From: an uncultured Tenacibaculum sp.
GTDB taxonomy: Bacteria; Bacteroidota; Bacteroidia; Flavobacteriales; Flavobacteriaceae
Assembly: GCA_947497895.1 (NCBI GenBank)
Contig: CANMIL010000001.1
Span: forward strand, 744,001 to 808,000
Length of the DNA stretch: 64,000 bases
Reading direction: 5' to 3'
How positions within the stretch are numbered: the stretch's first letter is position 1; the number at the start of each line of letters is the position of its first letter. The notes under the pieces are model-generated. The model was not told the origin of the DNA. It made no database searches and saw only the letters and a list, made by a program, of their open reading frames with translations. The position numbers and the translations under genes are program-made. Positions 52,633 to 61,115 of this stretch are shown piece after piece.

Positions 52633-55557
52633 CTACTTTATCTGTATTTCATCGACAAACAACCATGATTTACCATCATGTTCATATCCTAAATGCCATT
52701 CTGGTAACCTTCCTAGTTTTTTCGCAATTACTTTCACATACCTTGCTTCTTTTCCTTTAAATGCATATCCTAACTCTTCAATATCCGTATTCTCATTTTT
52801 CTCCGTTGCTTTCAAGCTTGTTTTTGTTAATGAAGTATAGTTCTTTCCATCAGAAGAAATTAAATATTCTACTTCTGTCGGTAGGAATATCCAAGAGCGT
52901 TGATCTTCCAGAAAATTCACTTGTACATATTCTATCCATTTCTGTTTTCCTAAATCAACAACAGCGACTAAATCCGTATCAAAATATCCTTGCCAAGTAC
53001 CTGTTCTAAAATCATTAGCTCCGAGAACACCATCGATTAATGCATTATCTCCTCCTGCATTATATTGGTTGGCGTATTTGGTTTGTAAATCTATTTTTAA
53101 ATTCGGATCTATCTTGTATAATTCTGTGGTAATCGTTGCGCTTTTAATTCCATTCTTTTCCGCATAAACCTTTAAAACTCCTTTTTCTGTTATTTCTATT
53201 GATTTATTATATTGAGTAAACTCTCTTTCATTTAAAGAATAAAATAGCTTTGCATCTTTATCAACACTTGCCAATGTTAGCGCTGTTTTACCCTTAAAAG
53301 CAATATCTCCCTCTGCAATAAATGGTGCTGCAACAATTGTATGTTCTTTTATTTCGGTAACAGGCTCTTGCCCTTCTTTTGTTCCCCATTCTGATGGAGA
53401 ATTAGTCATATAAAATTCCAAAGCTCCTCCGTTAACAACTTCAGCATGATTAATAAATGATCTTTCTAACGACTTACCGTTTAAAATCACTTTAGAAATA
53501 TATTTATTCTCTTTTGTCAAATCATGAGTAACCATTGTAAATTTCTTTCCATTTTCGAGATTGATGGTCGCTTTATTAAACAATGGACTACCAATAATAT
53601 ATTGATTCGATGCCGGAGTAACAGGATAAAAGCCTAAGCTACTAAATATATACCATGCACTCATTTGACCACAATCTTCATTTCCAGAAATACCATCTGG
53701 AGTATTGGTATATTGTTCTGTTAGAATTTGACGGATTCGCTCTTGTGTTTTTGATGGTTTATTCACAAAATTATACAAATAAGCCATGTGATGACTTGGT
53801 TCATTTCCATGCGCATATTGACCAATCAATCCTGTTATATCCACCTGATGACGACCGGAAGTATTATCATCTGCACTAAACAACTTGTCTAAGTTTTCTT
53901 CTAACTGTTGCTTCCCTCCTAATAATTTCATAAACCCAGAAACATCCTGTGGTACATAGAAACTATACTGCCAAGAATTGGCCTCTGTATAATTGAAGTT
54001 TACTTCATACGGATCAAAAGGCTTGAACCAAGTATTTCTAAATCGTCCACGCATAAACTGACTCTTTGGATCAAAAACATTCTTATAAAACTGCGCCCTT
54101 TCTGTATACGTTTTTACATCTTCTTGTTTCCCTAAAGCCTCGGCCATTTGTGCAATAGTCCAATCATCATATGCGTACTCCAACGTTTTCGAAACAGATT
54201 CTGATTCTTTTTCTACAGGAATAAAACCATACTTTTTATAAGCTTCTAAACCTAATTTATCCTGAACAGCAGAATGCTTCATTGCTTCAAATGCCTTTTC
54301 TGCATTATACCCCTGTATTCCTTTTAAGTAAGCATCAGCAATTACAGGTACTGCATGATAACCAATCATACACCCCGTATAACATCCTGATAAATCCCAA
54401 ATAGGCATAATTCCTCCTTCTTCATATTTCGCCAAAAACGTATTGATAAAATCGTTTGTTCTTTCTTGTTCTATAATTGTATAAAGTGGATGGGTTGCTC
54501 TGTAAGTATCCCATAAAGAGAAAACCGTATAATAATCAAACTCATTAGTTTCATGAATTTGTAAATCCATTCCTCTATACCTTCCATCAACATCTTGATA
54601 CAAGTTCGGAGCAATCATTGTATGATACATTGATGTATAAAAATTCACTTTATAATCTTCATTAGTATCTTCAACTATAATTTTTTCGAGTTGTTTTCCC
54701 CAAGTATCTTGTGCTATTTTCTTAAGCTCTTCAAATGTTTTATTCCCTATTTCAGTTTCTAAATTTTTCTTAGCTCCTTCAACATCTACTGCGGAAATTC
54801 CTACTTTAACAAAAACAGGTTCATTATTCGGATTTATAAACTCAAAAGCAACCTTCGATGCTTTCTTTTCGTTATTGTAAAATGGTTTAGCAATTTTATG
54901 AGAGAATTGGATGTAGTAAAACAACTTTTGATTTGTAGCCCAAGCTTTTGAATGTCGATAACCACTTATGGTATACTTATCATGTTGTTCAAAATTAAAA
55001 TCCAAAACCTCATCACGATGTTCTAAATCCAAAATAACAATCTGATTTTCTTTATTTGGAAATTGATATTTATGAATTCCGCTTCTCTTTGACACAGTTA
55101 ACTCAACATCAATATTAGTATCGTCTAAATGAACTTTATAAAAACCTGGTTCAGCGGTTTCTTTTTGATGAGAAAATTTAGACTTGTAACCTTCCTTTCC
55201 GTCTGCACCATTATTAAACACAACTTTATCGGTAGGCATTAATAAGATATCTCCATAATCCGAAACTCCAGTTCCGCTTAAATGTGTATGTGAAAACCCA
55301 TAAATTTGGGAATCTGAATAATGATACCCTGAACAACCGTCCCATCCATCTAATCTGGTATCTGGTGATAACTGCATCATCCCAAAGGGCATAGTCGCGC
55401 CTGGATATGTATGTCCATGTCCACCGGTACCTATAAATGGGTTTACATATGAAATCAATAATTTATCTTTTGTTGCTTCTGAAATTGTTGAACTTGTGCT
55501 ATTACAATTCGTTAGTAGAATTATCGCAACAAAACGGCAGAAAATTTTGAATTTCAT
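52633..55557 (-). CDS. GH92 alpha-mannosidase with C-terminal discoidin-like domain
   Basis: 974 residues, exported, with a possible lipoprotein signal (FVAIILLTNCNSTSS). GH92 enzymes are Ca2+-dependent exo-alpha-mannosidases that trim high-mannose N-glycans. The family start is clear (VNPFIGTGGHGHTYPGATMP, then FGMMQLSPDTR), as are GYHYSDSQIYGFSHTHLSGTG, GCMIGYHAVPVIADAY and the catalytic-region NEDCGQMSAWYIFSSLGFYP (about 624-643). After a chitobiase-type linker (AKLFYSLNEREFTQYNKSIE), the last ~130 residues (DFRTGTWQGYF to WLFVDEIQIK) resemble an F5/8 type C carbohydrate-binding domain, also found at the end of the divergent GH20. Divergent from GH20 by 39 bases. Confidence 0.94.
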   Translation of the reverse strand: MKFKIFCRFVAIILLTNCNSTSSTISEATKDKLLISYVNPFIGTGGHGHTYPGATMPFGMMQLSPDTRLDGWDGCSGYHYSDSQIYGFSHTHLSGTGVSDYGDILLMPTDKVVFNNGADGKEGYKSKFSHQKETAEPGFYKVHLDDTNIDVELTVSKRSGIHKYQFPNKENQIVILDLEHRDEVLDFNFEQHDKYTISGYRHSKAWATNQKLFYYIQFSHKIAKPFYNNEKKASKVAFEFINPNNEPVFVKVGISAVDVEGAKKNLETEIGNKTFEELKKIAQDTWGKQLEKIIVEDTNEDYKVNFYTSMYHTMIAPNLYQDVDGRYRGMDLQIHETNEFDYYTVFSLWDTYRATHPLYTIIEQERTNDFINTFLAKYEEGGIMPIWDLSGCYTGCMIGYHAVPVIADAYLKGIQGYNAEKAFEAMKHSAVQDKLGLEAYKKYGFIPVEKESESVSKTLEYAYDDWTIAQMAEALGKQEDVKTYTERAQFYKNVFDPKSQFMRGRFRNTWFKPFDPYEVNFNYTEANSWQYSFYVPQDVSGFMKLLGGKQQLEENLDKLFSADDNTSGRHQVDITGLIGQYAHGNEPSHHMAYLYNFVNKPSKTQERIRQILTEQYTNTPDGISGNEDCGQMSAWYIFSSLGFYPVTPASNQYIIGSPLFNKATINLENGKKFTMVTHDLTKENKYISKVILNGKSLERSFINHAEVVNGGALEFYMTNSPSEWGTKEGQEPVTEIKEHTIVAAPFIAEGDIAFKGKTALTLASVDKDAKLFYSLNEREFTQYNKSIEITEKGVLKVYAEKNGIKSATITTELYKIDPNLKIDLQTKYANQYNAGGDNALIDGVLGANDFRTGTWQGYFDTDLVAVVDLGKQKWIEYVQVNFLEDQRSWIFLPTEVEYLISSDGKNYTSLTKTSLKATEKNENTDIEELGYAFKGKEARYVKVIAKKLGRLPEWHLGYEHDGKSWLFVDEIQIK

Positions 55558-55581
55558 ATTAATAGATTGTTATTTTAGTAC

Positions 55582-55589
55582 CAAATATA
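55582..55589 (-). promoter_or_regulatory. Possible -7 element for GH92
   Basis: On the minus strand TATATTTG matches TAnnTTTG, 25 bases before the GH92 ATG. The corresponding -33 region would fall inside the GH20 start and shows no TTTG. Confidence 0.35.
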
Positions 55590-55596
55590 ATAGAAA

Positions 55597-57861
55597 ATGA
55601 AAACTACTTACTACCTAGGATTATTTTTTATGCTGTTATTCGTTAATTGTCATGAGAATATTCCAAAACCAATTTACCCAGCAATTATCCCTGCACCCGC
55701 ATCTCAAACTGTCAAAAATGGTTTATTTTCTCTTGATAATAACGTAGCTTTAAAAGTGGATGATCGCTTTACAGACGTTAGCAATTATTTGAAGAAATAT
55801 GTATCAAAAAACTTTAACTTTATCCTTTCTGATAATTCAAATGACAAACAGATCATTTTTAATTTTAATGATCAAATTGAGAACGAAGAAGGCTATACTT
55901 TAAATGTTACTCAAACGACAATTACCATTGAAGCAAAATCTCCAAGGGGAGCTTTTTATGGGGTTCAATCATTGATTCAATTAATGCCATTAGAAACAAA
56001 AGCTTCTCAAGTATCTATTCAATGTGTTGAAATCGCCGATGCCCCTCAATTCAGATACCGAGGAATGCATTTAGATGTTGGAAGACATTTCTTTCCTGTT
56101 GATTTTATCAAGGAATATATTGATATGATTGCTTTGCTTAAAATGAATACTTTTCATTGGCATTTAACAGAGGATCAAGGATGGCGTATTGAAATTAAAA
56201 AATATCCAAAGCTTCAAGAGATTTCGGCTTTTAGAGACGGGACTTTAATTGGTCATTATAGCGATAAACCTGAACGATATGACAACAAACGTTATGGTGG
56301 ATACTATACTCAAGAAGAAGTTAAGGAAGTTGTGGCCTACGCTGCTGAAAGACAAGTTACCATTATTCCTGAAATAGAAATGCCAGGGCACTCACAAGCC
56401 GTTTTGGCTGCATATCCTGAGTTTGGTTGTACTGGTAATAAAGTAGAAGTTGTTCAAAAATGGGGTGTATTCGAAGACATTTACTGTCCTAAAGAAGAAA
56501 CTTTTAAATTTTTAGAAGATGTTATTGATGAAGTTATCGAACTTTTCCCTTCAAAATACATTCATATTGGTGGAGATGAAGCTCCAAAGAAGCAATGGGA
56601 AGAATCTAAGTTCTGTCAAGACTTTATGAAGAAAAATGGTTTAAAAGACGAACATGAGTTACAGAGTTATTTTATCCAAAGAATGGAAAAGTACATCAAC
56701 TCAAAAGGTAGAAAAATCATTGGATGGGATGAGATTTTAGAAGGTGGTTTAGCTCCAAATGCTACCGTGATGTCATGGAGAGGAATCAAAGGAGCTATTG
56801 AAGCTGCAAAAGAACATCACGATGTTATTTTAACTCCAGGTACTCACTGTTATTTCGACCACTATCAATCTAAAAACAAGAGTGAACCTTTGTCCATTGG
56901 AGGATTTTTACCACTTGAAAAAGTATATAGTTTCAATCCAATTCCAGAAGAATTAACAAAAGAAGAGGCTAAATATGTTCTTGGGGCCCAAGGAAATATT
57001 TGGACAGAATATATTCCTACTACAGATAAACTTGAGTACATGGCTTATCCTCGAATGATGGCTTTAAGTGAGGTGGTTTGGTCAACATCTGAAAACAAAA
57101 ACTTCGATGACTTTAAGCAAAGACTTTTGCATTTTATGAAGCGCTTAGATCATTTAGGAGTAAACTATGCAAATCATTTATATGAATTGAGTGGGCAAAT
57201 CGAAACTAAAGATGGTCAAACTACATATACGTTGCAAAGTGAGACTGAAGGAAAATCGATTCGTTATACAACTGATGGAACCGATCCTACTATTTCTTCT
57301 ACCCTTTACGAAAAGCCAATTGTTATCGAAAAAGACACACAATTAAAAGCTGCTAGTTTTGATAAAAATAGTAGAATCGGTAATATACTCGATCAGCAAA
57401 TTTATAAACATAAAGCAATCGGAAAAAAGTTAAGCTTGAGTGCACTTCCTAATGAAAAATTCAATGCAGGAGGTAAAATTACATTAAGCAATGGTGTTCT
57501 TGGAAGTGACAAACGTTTTCGTGATCAAGAATGGTTAGGTTTTAGAGAAGATACACTTAAATTAACTTATGATCTTGAAAAAACTATTGATGTTAACTCC
57601 ATTAGCACGCGTTTTCATAATGGTCAATATCAATGGATTTACGCTCCAAATGAAATATGGGTTTCATTCGATGATAAGGAGCCTAAAAAAGTTGAAGTAC
57701 CTAGTTCAAAAGATTGGATTGTCAACTTTAAAACCACATTTGAAGGTATAAAAGCAGAAAAAATATCTATTATTATTCCTAACTACGGAATTATTAAACA
57801 AGGAAAACGTGGTGCAGGTAATTTATCTTGGTTATTTTTAGACGAAATAATTATTAATTAA
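55597..57861 (+). CDS. GH20 beta-N-acetylhexosaminidase
   Basis: 754 residues with a lipoprotein-type signal (YLGLFFMLLFVNCHE, Cys at the end). It removes terminal beta-GlcNAc/GalNAc by substrate-assisted catalysis. After the GH20b domain (about 30-145, GAFYGVQSLIQLM), the catalytic barrel shows FRYRGMHLDVGRHFFPVDFI, NTFHWHLTEDQGWRIEIKKY, IPEIEMPGHSQAVLAAYPEF and the catalytic pair Asp327-Glu328 in HIGGDEAPKKQW. A chitobiase C-terminal beta domain (IRYTTDGTDPTISSTLYEKP) and a discoidin-like domain (about 620-754, similar to that of GH92) follow. First gene of a plus-strand operon with cutC and GH2. Confidence 0.95.
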   Translation: MKTTYYLGLFFMLLFVNCHENIPKPIYPAIIPAPASQTVKNGLFSLDNNVALKVDDRFTDVSNYLKKYVSKNFNFILSDNSNDKQIIFNFNDQIENEEGYTLNVTQTTITIEAKSPRGAFYGVQSLIQLMPLETKASQVSIQCVEIADAPQFRYRGMHLDVGRHFFPVDFIKEYIDMIALLKMNTFHWHLTEDQGWRIEIKKYPKLQEISAFRDGTLIGHYSDKPERYDNKRYGGYYTQEEVKEVVAYAAERQVTIIPEIEMPGHSQAVLAAYPEFGCTGNKVEVVQKWGVFEDIYCPKEETFKFLEDVIDEVIELFPSKYIHIGGDEAPKKQWEESKFCQDFMKKNGLKDEHELQSYFIQRMEKYINSKGRKIIGWDEILEGGLAPNATVMSWRGIKGAIEAAKEHHDVILTPGTHCYFDHYQSKNKSEPLSIGGFLPLEKVYSFNPIPEELTKEEAKYVLGAQGNIWTEYIPTTDKLEYMAYPRMMALSEVVWSTSENKNFDDFKQRLLHFMKRLDHLGVNYANHLYELSGQIETKDGQTTYTLQSETEGKSIRYTTDGTDPTISSTLYEKPIVIEKDTQLKAASFDKNSRIGNILDQQIYKHKAIGKKLSLSALPNEKFNAGGKITLSNGVLGSDKRFRDQEWLGFREDTLKLTYDLEKTIDVNSISTRFHNGQYQWIYAPNEIWVSFDDKEPKKVEVPSSKDWIVNFKTTFEGIKAEKISIIIPNYGIIKQGKRGAGNLSWLFLDEIIIN

Positions 57862-57863
57862 AT

Positions 57864-58571
57864 ATGCTTTTAGAAATTTGTACCAACTCTTATCAGTCAG
57901 CAATAAACGCTCAAAATGCAGGTGCAAATCGAATAGAATTATGTAGTGAGTTAAGCCTTGGTGGTATTACTCCTTCATATGGACTTATAAAACAGGTTAT
58001 TGAAAATGTTTCAATACCTGTTTTTGTTTTAATACGACCTCGAAGCGGTAACTTCGTTTACTCCAACACTGAATTTGAAATTATTAAAAAGGATGTCGAA
58101 TTCTGTAAAGAGGTTGGTTGTTCAGGCGTTGTTACAGGAATTTTATTAGAAAACGGTGGCATTGATTTAGAAAGGACAAAGATTTTATTAGAATTAGCTA
58201 AACCTATCGATTTTACTTTTCATAGAGCCTTTGATTGTGTAAAGAATCCCGAGGACTCAATTAAAGCATTAAAGCAAATTGGTGTCAAACGCATTTTAAG
58301 CTCTGGGCTCAAGTCCAAGGCTATCGAAGGGATCGAATTATTGGTTAAACTTCAAAAAATTGTAGGTGAGGATTTGAGTATTATGCCAGGAAGCGGAGTT
58401 AACATATCGAATATTTCAATATTTAAAGAAAAAGGGTTTAATGAAATTCATACTTCTGCCTCAAAAATTATTCACCAGAAATCATTCCTCCAAGAGTTCG
58501 AAACAATCCCACAAACAGTTTCAGATAGCGATACCATAAAATCACTCTTAAATCAGCTTAACAATGCGTAA
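57864..58571 (+). CDS. cutC: CutC family protein
   Basis: 235 residues, full-length TIM-barrel CutC. Hallmarks are LEICTNSYQSAINAQNAGAN, RIELCSELSLGGITPSYGL, VLIRPRSGNFVYS, FTFHRAFDC and RILSSGLKSKA. CutC was first linked to copper tolerance, but its biochemical role remains unclear and no conserved metal site explains it. The gene starts 2 bases after the GH20 stop and overlaps the GH2 gene by 8 bases, so it is tightly co-translated with N-glycan glycosidases. That context points to a sugar-related rather than metal-related role (inference). No signal peptide: cytoplasmic, unlike its neighbours. Confidence 0.93.
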   Translation: MLLEICTNSYQSAINAQNAGANRIELCSELSLGGITPSYGLIKQVIENVSIPVFVLIRPRSGNFVYSNTEFEIIKKDVEFCKEVGCSGVVTGILLENGGIDLERTKILLELAKPIDFTFHRAFDCVKNPEDSIKALKQIGVKRILSSGLKSKAIEGIELLVKLQKIVGEDLSIMPGSGVNISNISIFKEKGFNEIHTSASKIIHQKSFLQEFETIPQTVSDSDTIKSLLNQLNNA

Positions 58572-61029
58572 TGTACTTCTACTTCTTCTCATCATTATTA
58601 CTTTAAGTTGTAAACAAGAATCTCGTCTACCCATCTCTGTAGACCTTAATAAAAACTGGTCTTTCAAAGGAGTCGACACTTTAAATTGGCAAAAAGCAAC
58701 CGTTCCTGGTAACGTCTTTACCGACTTAAAAAAGAATAACATTATTCCTGATCCTTTTATACTTTCTAACGAAGAAAAAGTACAATGGGTATCTTCAAAA
58801 GACTGGGAATACAAAACTTCATTTAAACTTTCTGAAGATATCTTAGAAAAACAAAATATTACCTTAAACTTCGGGGGGCTTGATACCTACTCCTCCATCT
58901 TTTTGAATGATCAACTCATTGGTTCAACAAACAACGCATTTCGAAATTATTCCTTCTCTGTAAAGGGAAATATCAAAACCACAAATAACTTAAGAATCGT
59001 TTTTGACGCTCCTGAAAAACGAGAAAAAGAACTTAAAAATGCAATTGATTATTCATTACCAGAGGGAAATCGTGTTTTTACTCGAAAAGCTCAGTTTCAA
59101 TATGGTTGGGATTGGGGACCTAAGTTAAATACCTGTGGAATCTGGAAAAACACAACAATTAAGGCTTGGGATAAACTCATCTTTACCGATATTTTCCTGC
59201 AACAGAATTCGATTCATAAGGGTTCGGCAAATCTAACCGCAAAAATAAGCATTCAAAGTGCTGTTGGTACTTCTGCAAATATTCTGTATTCAATTGATGG
59301 TAATCAACAAAATTTTCCTATTAAATTAAAAAAAGGAAACCATGAATATAACGTTCCTATCACTATCCACAACCCTAAACTTTGGTGGACACATAATCTT
59401 GGAAATCCATACTTATACAATTTTGAATTCGCTTTAGAATCGAACGGCGACGTTTATGACAAAAAAACAATCAAAAAAGGAATAAGAAGTTTAACGTTAA
59501 TTACGGAAAAAGACTCCATTGGAACTTCCTTTTATTTCGAACTCAATGGTAAGCCCGTATATGCAAAAGGCGCAAACTATATTCCTCAAAACAGCTTTCA
59601 AAATGAAGTAAAAGATAATCATTATGAGAAGCTACTATCTGATGTTGTAGATTCTAATATGAATATGCTTCGTGTTTGGGGAGGTGGTATTTACGAAAAT
59701 GATATTTTCTATGATTTATGTGATGAAAAAGGAATTTTAGTTTGGCAAGATTTTATGTTTGCCTGCGCCATGTATCCAGGAGATAAAGCATTTTTTGAAA
59801 ATGTAAAAATCGAAGCTACGCAACAAGTTAAACGATTAAGAAATCATAGTTCCATTGCTCTTTGGTGTGGTAATAATGAGAACTCCGAAGGTTGGCATCG
59901 TTGGGGATGGCAAGGAAATAGATCGGAAGAAGAGAAAGAACTTATCTGGTCTCATTACCAACATCTATTTAATGATTTACTTCCTAGCATAGTAAAAAAC
60001 CTTAGTGATTCCACACCTTATTGGGAAAGCTCGCCAAAGTATGGTAGAGGAAATCCTAAATATGAATTTGAAGGAGATGCGCACGATTGGTGGGTATGGC
60101 ATGACGCTACTCCATTCGAACATTTTGAAGAAAAAGTTCCTAGGTTTATGAGTGAATTCGGATTTCAATCTTTTCCAAGTTATGAAGTAGTAAATACCAT
60201 GAATCAAGACACCAGTTTAAACTTAACATCCGATGCTGTTAAGAGTCACCAAAAACACTCTCGAGGCTTTCAATTGATTCAGCAGTACATGGAGCGAGAT
60301 TATAAAACACCCGATAATTCAGAAGATTATATTTACACAAGTCAATTAGTTCAAGCGAAAGGAATTACTATGGGAATCGAAGCCCATAGACGTGCTAAAC
60401 CTAAAAATATGGGAACTTTATATTGGCAATTAAACGATTGTTGGCCTTCAATCTCTTGGTCTAGTATTGATTATTTAGGAAATTGGAAAGCGCTTCAATA
60501 CAAAGCCAAAAAAGCCTTTAAAAATCTATTGATCTCTTCGGAAATAAAAAATGACAGCCTTCAAATTTATGTTATTAATGATCATTTTAAAGACTTACAG
60601 GATACCTTAGAAATTAAAATCATGGACTTTGATGGAAATATCACTTCTTCCTCTAAAAAAGAAATAACAATTCCTTCAAACAGTAGTTCAATTTTTGAAA
60701 AAATTTCATTGAAAAATATTGATAGATCTTCTAAAGTTATTCTCGCCACTTTAAATGACAAATCTAGAATCATTTATTTAGACAAACCGAAAAACCTAAA
60801 ACTAAAAAAAGCTCCAATCACAACGTTAATTGAAAAAACTGAAAAAGGTTTTTCTGTTCGCTTAAAGAGTGAAACGCTTCAAAAAGATGTTTTCTTATAT
60901 ACAAAAGAAAAAGGAAGATTTACTGATAACTTTTTTGACCTATTACCTAACACTGAAACTACAGTTGAATTTATAACAAATTCTAAAAAGATTGGGGATT
61001 TAAACATCAAAAATCTTAATTCAATTTAA
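58564..61029 (+). CDS. GH2 beta-mannosidase
   Basis: 821 residues with a lipoprotein signal (LLLLIIITLSCKQ, Cys17). The layout is that of GH2 beta-mannosidases: jelly-roll domain (about 25-195, WQKATVPGNVFTDLKKNNII, FNFGGLDTYSSIFLND-type strand, RKAQFQYGWDWGPKLNTCGI), Ig-like domain, then the barrel with YIPQNSF, NMLRVWGGGIYENDIFYDLC, the acid/base Glu439 in WCGNNENSEGW and the nucleophile Glu531 in FMSEFGFQSFP. It cleaves the core Man-beta1,4-GlcNAc bond of N-glycans (or mannan). The start overlaps cutC by 8 bases. Last gene of the operon. Confidence 0.94.
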   Translation: MRNVLLLLLIIITLSCKQESRLPISVDLNKNWSFKGVDTLNWQKATVPGNVFTDLKKNNIIPDPFILSNEEKVQWVSSKDWEYKTSFKLSEDILEKQNITLNFGGLDTYSSIFLNDQLIGSTNNAFRNYSFSVKGNIKTTNNLRIVFDAPEKREKELKNAIDYSLPEGNRVFTRKAQFQYGWDWGPKLNTCGIWKNTTIKAWDKLIFTDIFLQQNSIHKGSANLTAKISIQSAVGTSANILYSIDGNQQNFPIKLKKGNHEYNVPITIHNPKLWWTHNLGNPYLYNFEFALESNGDVYDKKTIKKGIRSLTLITEKDSIGTSFYFELNGKPVYAKGANYIPQNSFQNEVKDNHYEKLLSDVVDSNMNMLRVWGGGIYENDIFYDLCDEKGILVWQDFMFACAMYPGDKAFFENVKIEATQQVKRLRNHSSIALWCGNNENSEGWHRWGWQGNRSEEEKELIWSHYQHLFNDLLPSIVKNLSDSTPYWESSPKYGRGNPKYEFEGDAHDWWVWHDATPFEHFEEKVPRFMSEFGFQSFPSYEVVNTMNQDTSLNLTSDAVKSHQKHSRGFQLIQQYMERDYKTPDNSEDYIYTSQLVQAKGITMGIEAHRRAKPKNMGTLYWQLNDCWPSISWSSIDYLGNWKALQYKAKKAFKNLLISSEIKNDSLQIYVINDHFKDLQDTLEIKIMDFDGNITSSSKKEITIPSNSSSIFEKISLKNIDRSSKVILATLNDKSRIIYLDKPKNLKLKKAPITTLIEKTEKGFSVRLKSETLQKDVFLYTKEKGRFTDNFFDLLPNTETTVEFITNSKKIGDLNIKNLNSI

Positions 61030-61115
61030 TTAAATATTTATTTAACAAAGCTTTAACAAAAAAGAATTAAACCTATAAAGAACTTCGCAGTCAAAGGTCT
61101 TTACAAACTAATTCA

